Source: Bacteroidota bacterium (lineage in GTDB: Bacteria > Bacteroidota > Bacteroidia > Cytophagales > Cyclobacteriaceae). Taken from it: 64,000 nt of DNA. Under the pieces are notes generated by a model, which saw nothing but the letters and a program-made list of their open reading frames with translations, did not search any database and was not told the origin of the DNA. A program made the translations under genes and the position numbers. Numbering within the stretch: the first letter of the stretch is position 1; each line of letters opens with the position of its first letter. This document shows positions 50,342 through 58,156 of the stretch, piece after piece. Location: contig JAEZEH010000019.1 in the NCBI GenBank assembly GCA_023417785.1, positions 21,798 through 85,797 on the forward strand. Reading direction: 5' to 3'.

Positions 50342-53026
50342 CTAATAACCTAATACCGGTGCGAGCCATTTCTCAACGGCTTCAACCGACATATCCTTTC
50401 GCCGGGCGTAGTCAGTCACCTGGTCCTTGTCAATTTTGCCAAGTCCAAAATACCGGCACGAAGGATTAGCAAACATATACCCACTGACTGAAGCGCCCGG
50501 ATACATGGCATACGACTCGGTGAGTTCAATGCCTGCATTTCTCGTGTCGAGGATTTCGAACAGCGAGGCTTTTTCGGTATGATCAGGGCACGCCGGGTAA
50601 CCGGGCGCAGGACGAATACCTGCGTATTTTTCTTCGATAAGCTCTTCGTTGGTTAACTGTTCATCCGGCGCATATCCCCAAAGTTGTTTACGCACCTTTT
50701 CATGCAACAGCTCGGTAAATGCTTCCGCCAGTCTGTCAGCCAGCGCTTTGGCCAGAATCTCCGAGTAGTCGTCGTGGTTGGCCCGATGTTTCTCTATCAA
50801 TTTTTCAAGCCCATGACCCGCTGTCACGGCAAACAGACCCATATGATCCTTTCCGTTTTCCGGAGAAACAAAGTCCGCCAAGCAAAAATTGGGGAGATTT
50901 TGCGCCTTTCGGTTCTGCTGGCGAAGGAAGTGCACCGTTGTAAGCTCCGTGCTTCGGGTCGCGTCAGTGAACAGCACCACGTCGTCGCCTTTTCTTACTG
51001 CCGGATAAAAGGCAAGTACTGCGTTCGCATGCAATGATTTGTCAGCGATTATCTCATCCAGCATCTTGTTCGCATCGTCAAACAGGCGTTTTGCTTCAGC
51101 TCCCACCACGTCATCCTTAAAAATATTGGGATAACGGCCTGCGAGCATCCACGTTTGAAAGAATGGTGTCCAGTCGATGTATGGCCGGATCTCTTCCAAA
51201 GGATAGTCCAGAAATTCTTTTTTGCCTATGAAGGTCGGCTTTATTAATGGCGTATTCGCCCAATCGAACTGGACTGGATTTGCCCGGGCCTGTTCCAGCG
51301 GAATTAGATTTTTTCCCTGCTTTTTTCCCTCGTGATCCGTCCTCAACTTTTCGTATTCGGCCTTGATCTTATGGCTGAAACGTTGACGGGTCTCCGGGCT
51401 GATCAACTCACTAACTACAGGTACGGAACGCGAAGCATCGAGTACATGCACAACTGGTCCGTCATAAACGGGCGCCACCTTTACAGCAGTATGTATCTTT
51501 GACGTTGTTGCCCCTCCTATCAATAATGGAAGAGTCATCTTTTCCCTTTGCATCTCTTTGGCTACGTGTACCATTTCGTCCAACGAAGGCGTGATCAGTC
51601 CACTCAGTCCTACAACGTCTACCTTTTCCCGTTTGGCGGCTTCAATAATTTTCTCGGGTGGAACCATCACGCCGAGGTCAACCACGTTGTAACTGTTACA
51701 TGCGAGCACTACCCCAACGATGTTCTTGCCTATGTCATGAACGTCGCCTTTAACTGTAGCTAATAATATTTTAGGTTGCTTGGATTCGACCAGGTTGGCG
51801 TTCGCAGCCTTCGCTGCATCGCGTTCCTGGATAAGAAACGGCTCGAGGTAGGCAACTGACTTTTTCATCACCCGCGCACTCTTCACGACCTGAGGGAGGA
51901 ACATTTTTCCGGCCCCGAACAGATCGCCTACAACGTTCATTCCAGCCATCAAAGGACCTTCAATTACATGGAGAGGCCGGCCGTATTTCTGACGAGCCTC
52001 CTCGGTGTCGACGTCAATGAAATCGATAATACCTTTCACCAGTGCATGAGATAGCCTTTCTTCCACGGTGCCTTTCCGCCACTCGTCGTCTTGTTCTTTT
52101 TTCTTCACTGAACCTTTGAAGGATTCAGCGAATTCCAGCAGGCGTTCCGTTGCATCGTCGCGTCGGTTGAGCAACACATCCTCAACTCTTTCGAGGAGTT
52201 CCTTGTCAATTTCATCGTACACCTCGAGCATGGTTGGGTTTACGATACCCATATCCATTCCGTGGCGGATTGCGTGGTAAAGGAACGCGGCGTGCATCGC
52301 CTCGCGTACTTTCTGGTTTCCGCGAAAAGAGAATGATACGTTGCTGACACCCCCGCTCACGTGCGCGTGTGGTAGGTTCTTCCTGATCCACTCAGCAGCT
52401 TTAAAGAAATCCAGAGCATAATTCCGGTGTTCGTCTATTCCTGTGGCGACGGGAAATATGTTTGGATCGAAAATGATATCCTGAGGCGGAAACTTTACGA
52501 CGTTTACGAGAAGGTCATAGGCGCGTTTACAGATGGAGGTACGACGTTCATAGGTGTCAGCCTGTCCCGACTCGTCGAATGCCATTACCACCACGGCTGC
52601 ACCGTATCGTCTGACAAGCTTCGCCTGCCGGAGAAATTCCTCTTCTCCACCCTTGAGGCTGATTGAGTTTACAATTCCCTTACCCTGAAGACACTTCAAT
52701 CCTGCTTCAATAACTTCCCACTTTGATGAGTCAACCATCACAGGTATTCGCGCGATCTCCGGCTCTGACGCCATCAGGTTCAGATATCTCACCATGGCAG
52801 CCTTGGAATCAAGCATACCTTCATCCATGTTCACGTCAATGATCTGCGCACCTCCACGCACCTGATCCAGCGCTACCTCCAGCGCTTCTTCAAATTTATC
52901 TTCCTTAATAAGCTTCAGAAACCGGGCGGAACCGGTAACGTTGGTTCTTTCTCCGATATTAACAAAGTTCGATGCGGGAGAAATAGTAACAGCCTCAAGT
53001 CCGCTTAACTGCAAGTGTTTATTCAT
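50342..53026 (-). CDS. metH: methionine synthase, folate-cobalamin-activation half (split MetH)
   Basis: 894 residues from the ATG at 53026. Order: methyl-THF-binding barrel (FVNIGERTNVTGSARF, about 20-290), cobalamin cap and Rossmann domains (DVHDIGKNIVGVVL with the cobalt-ligand His, SGLITPSLDEM, GGATTSKIHTAV) and the SAM-dependent reactivation domain (RPAPGYPACPDHTEK, ESYAMYPGASVSG). It lacks only the homocysteine-binding domain, encoded by the next gene upstream. The two frames overlap by 8 bp (ATGAATAA). The break falls in the natural linker before LSGLEAV, so it is a split, not a frameshift. Confidence 0.95.
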   Translation of the reverse strand: MNKHLQLSGLEAVTISPASNFVNIGERTNVTGSARFLKLIKEDKFEEALEVALDQVRGGAQIIDVNMDEGMLDSKAAMVRYLNLMASEPEIARIPVMVDSSKWEVIEAGLKCLQGKGIVNSISLKGGEEEFLRQAKLVRRYGAAVVVMAFDESGQADTYERRTSICKRAYDLLVNVVKFPPQDIIFDPNIFPVATGIDEHRNYALDFFKAAEWIRKNLPHAHVSGGVSNVSFSFRGNQKVREAMHAAFLYHAIRHGMDMGIVNPTMLEVYDEIDKELLERVEDVLLNRRDDATERLLEFAESFKGSVKKKEQDDEWRKGTVEERLSHALVKGIIDFIDVDTEEARQKYGRPLHVIEGPLMAGMNVVGDLFGAGKMFLPQVVKSARVMKKSVAYLEPFLIQERDAAKAANANLVESKQPKILLATVKGDVHDIGKNIVGVVLACNSYNVVDLGVMVPPEKIIEAAKREKVDVVGLSGLITPSLDEMVHVAKEMQREKMTLPLLIGGATTSKIHTAVKVAPVYDGPVVHVLDASRSVPVVSELISPETRQRFSHKIKAEYEKLRTDHEGKKQGKNLIPLEQARANPVQFDWANTPLIKPTFIGKKEFLDYPLEEIRPYIDWTPFFQTWMLAGRYPNIFKDDVVGAEAKRLFDDANKMLDEIIADKSLHANAVLAFYPAVRKGDDVVLFTDATRSTELTTVHFLRQQNRKAQNLPNFCLADFVSPENGKDHMGLFAVTAGHGLEKLIEKHRANHDDYSEILAKALADRLAEAFTELLHEKVRKQLWGYAPDEQLTNEELIEEKYAGIRPAPGYPACPDHTEKASLFEILDTRNAGIELTESYAMYPGASVSGYMFANPSCRYFGLGKIDKDQVTDYARRKDMSVEAVEKWLAPVLGY

Positions 53027-54020
53027 GAGTGACGGGTATCTGTCTGGGTTTAAATTTTTTGGCAAGTTCTGCAATCCGGCGTATATGGTCAGGCGTTGTG
53101 CCGCAGCATCCCCCGACAATGTTGACCAACCCTTCTTTCAAGTACTCTTCAACGAGTGAAGCCATCTCTTCGGGGGTTTGATCATAATGGCCGAATTCAT
53201 TGGGCAGTCCTGCATTTGGATAAGCACTGACGAAAAACGGCGCCTGCTCATTCAGCACCTGCAGGTATGGGCGTAACATATCGGCACCCAGCGCGCAGTT
53301 GAGACCTATGCTCAGAAGCGGAACGTGTGAAACCGAAACCAGGAAAGCTTCAGTAGTCTGACCCGACAATGTGCGTCCACTGGCATCAGTAATCGTTCCG
53401 CTCACCATCACGGGGACTTCAGTTCCCCTTTCTTCAAAGAGTTCCTGAATGGCAAAAAGCGCTGCCTTGGTATTCAGTGTGTCTGTAATAGTCTCCAAAA
53501 GAATGATATGGGCACCGCCGTCAAGCAGCGCACCGGCTTGTTGCTTATACGCCACAGCAAGTTCGTCGAAGCTGATTGCCCGATAACCCGGGTTATTCAC
53601 ATCAGGTGATAACGATGCTACCTTATTAGTTGGTCCCATAGCTCCGGCGACGAAGCGGGGTCTCGCCGGGTCCTTGCTGGTGAATTCATCAGCGACCCTC
53701 CGCGCAATCTTTGCAGATTCATAGTTGATGTCATACACGGCGTCTTCCATGCTGTAGTCCGCCTGTGCAATGGTTGTTCCGCTAAACGTGTTGGTTTCCA
53801 GAATGTCGGCACCGGCAAGAAGATATTCCCGGTGGATCGATTCGATAATATCGGGTCGTGTGATGGACAACAGATCGTTGTTTCCTCTTAACGACTTGGG
53901 ATGATCCTTGAATCGCTCGCCTCTGAAGTCGGCTTCTTCCAGCTTATAGCGTTGAATCATCGTACCCATAGCCCCATCCAGGACCAGGATTCGTTCTCTT
54001 AAAATTTCTTGAATGTTCAT
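53019..54020 (-). CDS. methionine synthase, homocysteine S-methyltransferase half (split MetH)
   Basis: A 333-residue zinc methyltransferase barrel that activates homocysteine. Starts at the ATG at 54020, behind a good ribosome site (GGGAGAGC); the frame is open to 54125 but that extension lies inside the riboswitch. Zinc ligands: Cys in LLSIGLNCALGADML and the Cys-Cys pair in NIVGGCCGTTPDHIR. LVLDGAMGTMIQRY and ETNTFSGTTIAQADY are the usual family N-terminal motifs. Ends PRQIPVTHE, where full-length MetH continues into the folate domain. Regulated by the SAM-I riboswitch in its leader. Confidence 0.94.
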   Translation of the reverse strand: MNIQEILRERILVLDGAMGTMIQRYKLEEADFRGERFKDHPKSLRGNNDLLSITRPDIIESIHREYLLAGADILETNTFSGTTIAQADYSMEDAVYDINYESAKIARRVADEFTSKDPARPRFVAGAMGPTNKVASLSPDVNNPGYRAISFDELAVAYKQQAGALLDGGAHIILLETITDTLNTKAALFAIQELFEERGTEVPVMVSGTITDASGRTLSGQTTEAFLVSVSHVPLLSIGLNCALGADMLRPYLQVLNEQAPFFVSAYPNAGLPNEFGHYDQTPEEMASLVEEYLKEGLVNIVGGCCGTTPDHIRRIAELAKKFKPRQIPVTHE

Positions 54021-54065
54021 TAGCTCTCCCGTTTTAAACTGCTGTATCCAGAAGAGCCCGCTAAT
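54018..54065 (-). promoter_or_regulatory. translational expression platform of the SAM-I riboswitch
   Basis: Downstream of the aptamer, TTCTGGATA (minus, 54053-54045) can pair with nine bases of the aptamer's 5' strand (54181-54173), competing with P1. The same region also holds ATTAGC (54065-54060), complementary to GCTAAT over the start codon (54024-54019), and GCTCT (54057-54053), complementary to AGAGC of the ribosome site (54027-54023). These pairings would hide or free the ribosome-binding site. Read directly from complementarity; not folded by energy. Confidence 0.55.
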
Positions 54066-54075
54066 TGGTGGGTTG

Positions 54076-54183
54076 CCTATCTTCTCCGCCGTGGGGCGGA
54101 AGGGATTTAGCACAACATCCGCCATCGGCGCGATAGGATGCTAAGACGTCTACGGGCCCATTCCCTCGGTCTTTCTGGATAAG
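54076..54183 (-). ncRNA. SAM-I (S-box) riboswitch aptamer upstream of split metH
   Basis: Read on the minus strand: P1 is CTTATC (54183-54178) with GATAGG (54081-54076). After it come AGAAAGACCGAGGGAATGGG with the S-box kink-turn GAGGGA, the GGGCCCGTAGACGTCTT loop, a P3 arm closed by CATCC/GGATG, the conserved GTGCTAAATCCC joining segment and a P4 hairpin CCGCC/GGCGG, then AGATAGG. Spacing and conserved blocks fit the SAM-I class. It lies 56 bp before the start of a methionine synthase gene, the expected target. Confidence 0.9.
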
Positions 54184-54188
54184 CGCTG

Positions 54189-54219
54189 CAAATAAAGTGA
54201 ACTTCCGGTAAAAAAACAA
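54189..54219 (-). promoter_or_regulatory. candidate promoter of the metH riboswitch transcript
   Basis: On the minus strand TTTATTTG (54196-54189) resembles TAnnTTTG with one mismatch, and TTG (54219-54217) lies 20 bases upstream as a -33 element. A start about 6 bases after the -7 box would fall at the first base of the aptamer, which supports the assignment. Confidence 0.4.
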
Positions 54220-54280
54220 TTTAAGCAACGAGAGCAAAGAATATCAAAGCCGGCCGAGATTACGTGCGGCAGCTGGACGA

Positions 54281-54940
54281 TCAGTTGACAAGACGATATC
54301 CTAACCGGATTCCAACCAAAGGAGTTAAAGCTGTGCGATCGGTCTCGTTTGGGATGTCATACCAGCCATTGCTTTCCCAACCCACGGCGATCGGAGGCAG
54401 GTCATAATCTATGATCCGAATCGCGAAACCACTGTTAATGTCAAGAAAGAAACGATCCCGGCCAATCATCAGTCCGCCTTTGATACCAAAGCCATGTTCG
54501 CGGTAAGCACCTCTTTCTAAAAACTGTCTTTCGTACTGAAACTGGCAATCAAGGTCAAAGCATTCGATATTCCTCGCCTTTCTGTCGAAATTGATCCGGT
54601 TGTAGTATACCTCCCCCGCACCATACCAAAGTATATGCCCCTTCCGGCTGACAGAAAGATAATATCGCGGTTCGAGTTTGAGTTTGATACCGCGCTTATT
54701 CAAAAACCGGTCATTATTTTCTGACAGGTTTACTGCAGCACCACCCTCCGCATAGATCGAGAAACGACCTTTTACGTGAGCTTCATAGCCTAGCTGAACC
54801 GTTGGGTAAAAGTTCAGCAGGTGCAAGGGACTTACTCTCACGGCATGTCGTGGAATAGCGTCATGAAGTGTTTTACCGCTTTCCTGACCCAAAACCTGTA
54901 GGGAAAACAAAAGCGTTATTGCAACAAATGAATATTTCAA
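54281..54940 (-). CDS. outer-membrane beta-barrel-type protein
   Basis: A 219-residue exported protein; signal peptide ends SLQVLGQE. About eight amphipathic strands (FSIYAEGGAAVNL, LEPRYYLSVSRKGHILWYGAG, GIKGGLMIGRDRFFLDINSGF) and a final strand VGIRLGYRLVN suggest a small beta-barrel of the DUF3575 kind. Its start overlaps the stop of the upstream LVIVD gene by 4 bp. Confidence 0.75.
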   Translation of the reverse strand: MKYSFVAITLLFSLQVLGQESGKTLHDAIPRHAVRVSPLHLLNFYPTVQLGYEAHVKGRFSIYAEGGAAVNLSENNDRFLNKRGIKLKLEPRYYLSVSRKGHILWYGAGEVYYNRINFDRKARNIECFDLDCQFQYERQFLERGAYREHGFGIKGGLMIGRDRFFLDINSGFAIRIIDYDLPPIAVGWESNGWYDIPNETDRTALTPLVGIRLGYRLVN

Positions 54941-55695
54941 AACTGATCCCGCTCAACCGGTATTTTACTCAACAATTGAAGAAACTCCTCCCCTTCCGGA
55001 TACACAAATTGAAAAATGCCATCCTCGCCAGTTACAGTTACTTTCTGCGAAGAAGCGATTACATCATAAGCGAAAAAATCAGTACGGGAAACAAGTAATG
55101 AGATATCTTTCTCGTTCGTCAGGTCGAACACTTTTAATCCGGCCTCTCCCTCACACAGGAAGAGGTATTTTCCGCTGACTCCGAGTCCATGGGGTGATGT
55201 CATCGGGTAGTTTGCGATCAGTTCCGGATTGTACGGATCACTTATATCAATTATCTCAAGGGCATTGACACCGCGGTTACACGCTGTTCCCGAGCGCAGG
55301 GTCACATAAGCTCTGTTGCCCTGAACCACGACGGGGTCGCACGACTCAATATGCGAATAGCGGAACACAAATTCGGGTGTCGCCGGATTAGCGATTGAAT
55401 AGATATACATCGCGTCGTTGGCGCCGAGATAAAGATACTCCCCACGAGCAAAAATTGTCTCAAGCCCAAACCCGACAGATACGGCACCGAGCTTGCTGAA
55501 GGTCTCGCCACTGAGGCTAAACACCTCGATGTTCTGATGGCTGGCAACATAGAGGTAGTCATTCTGAATGGCGAATCGTGTCATGGATCCGCCTTGTCCT
55601 GTTGACGATTCCGCCGGACTTGAATCCTCGCCACAACTCACCGTTAGCACGATTAGTAACGCCAGCGGGAAGAATCGGTTTAGATTAATATGCAT
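54937..55695 (-). CDS. LVIVD-repeat lipoprotein (beta-propeller)
   Basis: About 252 residues from the ATG at 55695. Lipoprotein signal with lipobox TVSCGED, then LVIVD-type repeats (ALEIIDISDPYNPELIANYP, GLKVFDLTNEKDISLL, MYIYSIANPATPEFV), the pattern of a surface or periplasmic beta-propeller. Its 5' end overlaps the stop of the neighbouring LVIVD gene by 11 bp and its 3' end overlaps the barrel gene by 4 bp, so all three are coupled. Confidence 0.85.
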   Translation of the reverse strand: MHINLNRFFPLALLIVLTVSCGEDSSPAESSTGQGGSMTRFAIQNDYLYVASHQNIEVFSLSGETFSKLGAVSVGFGLETIFARGEYLYLGANDAMYIYSIANPATPEFVFRYSHIESCDPVVVQGNRAYVTLRSGTACNRGVNALEIIDISDPYNPELIANYPMTSPHGLGVSGKYLFLCEGEAGLKVFDLTNEKDISLLVSRTDFFAYDVIASSQKVTVTGEDGIFQFVYPEGEEFLQLLSKIPVERDQF

Positions 55696-56221
55696 AGCAG
55701 TCAAAGTTTTGATTCTTTTTATATCTCCATTGCGTTACAACTCCATTGGAAGGATCGACACACTCAAAGCGCGCGCCTCTCGGGGGTGGGACACCATAAT
55801 TCCAGTTCTGCAACGGAAGCGTTCCCTGCACAGTGAAATTATTCAGGGCATTCATGTGGATGCCTACAATGTTTCCCTCGTGATCCGCGTATAATACATC
55901 ATTGCGGATGGCCATGTCGGAATTTCCCAGGATGTTGAAGAACCCAAGCGCAATCGGTTGAAGCGGATCCTCATTGTTGAACACATGAATACCTTGCTTT
56001 TTTTCATTTACCAGGAGGAGGTTGCCATAGGTATAGATTTTGCCAGGATTTCGCACCAGTCGCGGCGCCTCGAAAGAAATCTGCCTGACTTCGGCAGCAG
56101 CGTAAACGGGCACATACCCGTCGGTTGGGGATTCGTTCCATTCGCTGACAGGCTCCCAACAGCCTGAGAGACAAAGCAGAACCGGCGCGAGGAACCGGAC
56201 GTAATTTCGCTGAATAGACAT
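55685..56221 (-). CDS. LVIVD-repeat lipoprotein, short
   Basis: 178 residues. Lipoprotein signal with lipobox LCLSGCWEP. A few LVIVD-like units (GIHVFNNEDPLQPIALGFF) are followed by a non-repeat C-terminus rich in Pro and Cys near its end. It may complement the longer paralogue just downstream. First gene of the three-gene overlapping unit. Confidence 0.78.
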   Translation of the reverse strand: MSIQRNYVRFLAPVLLCLSGCWEPVSEWNESPTDGYVPVYAAAEVRQISFEAPRLVRNPGKIYTYGNLLLVNEKKQGIHVFNNEDPLQPIALGFFNILGNSDMAIRNDVLYADHEGNIVGIHMNALNNFTVQGTLPLQNWNYGVPPPRGARFECVDPSNGVVTQWRYKKNQNFDCYAY

Positions 56222-56277
56222 AACGAGACAGGTTAAAATGACAGGTTTTTTTTAATTAAAGTGCTAATCGTTTATGT

Positions 56278-57204
56278 TTGGGCCGTAGAAAAAACAATTT
56301 GAAGTTCGCTGCCGTCGATATTGGTTCAAATGCCATCAGGTTTCAGGTTTCCACTGTCCTCCCGACAGATGAGACACGCCCTTTGTTCAAAAAGTTGGAA
56401 TACATCCGGTTTCCGTTACGATTAGGCCACGACGTTTTCTCAACGGGTCGGATCAGTGACAAAAGTAAGGAGAAATTCAAAAAACTGATGAGGGCGTACA
56501 AGTTGTTGATCGACCTGTACGAAGTTGACGACTATATGTTCTGCGCCACCTCAGCAATGCGTGAAGCCGAAAACGGTGGGGACCTGGCTAACGAGGTATT
56601 CGAAGAACTTGGCGTAACGATCGAAATCATCGATGGCAACCGTGAGGCGGAAATGATCAACCGAGCCATTAGTTCTTACCTTTCCAACGATACGTACATT
56701 CACATCGACGTGGGCGGTGGAAGCACCGAACTCAATATTTATTTTCGCGGGAGAAAAGTTAAGACACGGTCATTCAAAATTGGTTCGGTCCGGGTTCTGG
56801 AGCACAACGACTCGCCGGTGATGTGGACGGATATGGAAAACTGGATCCGCGAAAATGTAAAAAAAGAATACGGGAAGATCACAGCAGTTGGAACCGGAGG
56901 AAACATCAGCAAAATTTTTGAGCTGGCCCAACTCAAGCCAGGACGTACAATGACACTCAAAAAAATTCTTGAATTGCGCGATGTCATTTCGGCTTATACT
57001 ATCGAGGAAAGGATCTATAAACTTCAAATGAATCCTGACCGTGCCGATGTAATTATACCGGCCACTGATATTTACAAAAAAGTGATGGAATGGAGCAATG
57101 CACAAACCATTCTGGTGCCTGAAGTAGGACTAAAAGATGGCATCATGCTCTCAATGTTCGAACGAGCTATCTCACAACACAAAATCGAATTCCCTACTTC
57201 TTAA
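56278..57204 (+). CDS. Ppx/GppA-family phosphatase
   Basis: A 308-residue ASKHA-fold enzyme, shorter than Escherichia coli Ppx, matching the single-domain Bacteroidota form. KFAAVDIGSNAIRFQV is the phosphate-1 loop, ATSAMREAENGGDL follows as usual, then IHIDVGGGSTELNIYF (phosphate-2) and AVGTGGNISKI (adenosine loop). It hydrolyses polyphosphate or pppGpp. No ATG is in frame near the start; the TTG at 56278 is used. The 3' end overlaps the convergent PorT-like gene by 11 bp. Confidence 0.9.
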   Translation: MGRRKNNLKFAAVDIGSNAIRFQVSTVLPTDETRPLFKKLEYIRFPLRLGHDVFSTGRISDKSKEKFKKLMRAYKLLIDLYEVDDYMFCATSAMREAENGGDLANEVFEELGVTIEIIDGNREAEMINRAISSYLSNDTYIHIDVGGGSTELNIYFRGRKVKTRSFKIGSVRVLEHNDSPVMWTDMENWIRENVKKEYGKITAVGTGGNISKIFELAQLKPGRTMTLKKILELRDVISAYTIEERIYKLQMNPDRADVIIPATDIYKKVMEWSNAQTILVPEVGLKDGIMLSMFERAISQHKIEFPTS

Positions 57205-58027
57205 GCTTCTTCTTGATCGTACTCTTCCCTTTGTTTTTCTCTTTCAGGTCTATATCAATCGTATAAGAAATATTGAGTGCAACTGTTTTCAGGTTAGTTT
57301 TCATTGTGTCTTGCATTCCACCATCACCCCAGATGAAACGATCCATCCACGCGCTTTCTGACTTTCCGAGAAACGTATGCCCGGAAAGAAATCTCAGCTC
57401 GGTGGTGATGAAACGGCTATTACCAAGCGGAGCTTTAAGACCGACTCCGACGCCAAGTGAAAATAGCCACCGGTTAACCTGTTGAAGGGAAAGGGTATAA
57501 TTTCCGCCTACGTCCGGATCAGCATCAGCACCAAAGACAACATCATATTTATATTTTGGTCCATCAGTAACGCGAACAAAGCCGGAAGAGTTGAACCAGT
57601 AGTTGATTTCCGGACCGATGTTTATAAACCCTTCCGCTGGCGTATCCTTTTTAAGCATGAATCGAAAAGATCTTCGAAGCATCATCGACATATCAGTCAT
57701 ATACATTGACATATTGTTCTCCCATTTAGGATTATCATTGAATGTAACGATGCGACCTTTTCGTGAAGCCCCGCCTTCCAGCAAAACCTCATAGTTGTTT
57801 TTCAGGGGAAACCCAACAACAAAGCCGGCATGATATCCGGGTTTGATCCTTCTGTTGAAAACATCTCTACCTTCCTTGTCTCCGAATCCGGGCCAGGTAA
57901 GAGAAGCGCCACCCTTCAGACCAAGTGTGAACTTTTGCGCTAAGCCAACAGGGCCTGAAGAAATGATCAATAGCCATACACAAAGCTGTAATACATGTAC
58001 TGATGCATTGTTTCGATTATTGATCAT
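57194..58027 (-). CDS. PorT-like outer-membrane beta-barrel protein
   Basis: A 277-residue exported barrel; signal peptide ends GPVGLAQK. FTLGLKGGASLTWPGF begins the barrel, followed by GYHAGFVVGFPLKNNYEVL and regular strand/turn spacing to KTVALNISYTI. The last 20 residues (EKNKGKSTIKKKLKK) are strongly basic and lie outside the barrel. PorT-family members are outer-membrane proteins, some linked to type IX secretion; this one is next to the PorP-type gene but divergent from it. Confidence 0.8.
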   Translation of the reverse strand: MINNRNNASVHVLQLCVWLLIISSGPVGLAQKFTLGLKGGASLTWPGFGDKEGRDVFNRRIKPGYHAGFVVGFPLKNNYEVLLEGGASRKGRIVTFNDNPKWENNMSMYMTDMSMMLRRSFRFMLKKDTPAEGFINIGPEINYWFNSSGFVRVTDGPKYKYDVVFGADADPDVGGNYTLSLQQVNRWLFSLGVGVGLKAPLGNSRFITTELRFLSGHTFLGKSESAWMDRFIWGDGGMQDTMKTNLKTVALNISYTIDIDLKEKNKGKSTIKKKLKK

Positions 58028-58156
58028 GTAGGTTAAGCGATAATTTGGTTCGAAAATAATCGTGAATTAAGTTCTATTTTTGATCAAACTTTATCGCAAT
58101 AATAACAAAAACGTTGTTGCGTAATTTTTTGGATGAGTCTAGCCATAACCTGACTA

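Noticed and set aside
50342..54020. Frameshift or pseudogene explanation for the two metH frames
   Set aside because: Both parts have complete domains, and the break is at the natural linker with a proper overlapping ATG and stop.
54021..54125. Upstream extension of the homocysteine methyltransferase gene to an ATG at 54125
   Set aside because: The extension runs through the riboswitch aptamer and does not match the family N-terminus, which begins at the ATG at 54020.
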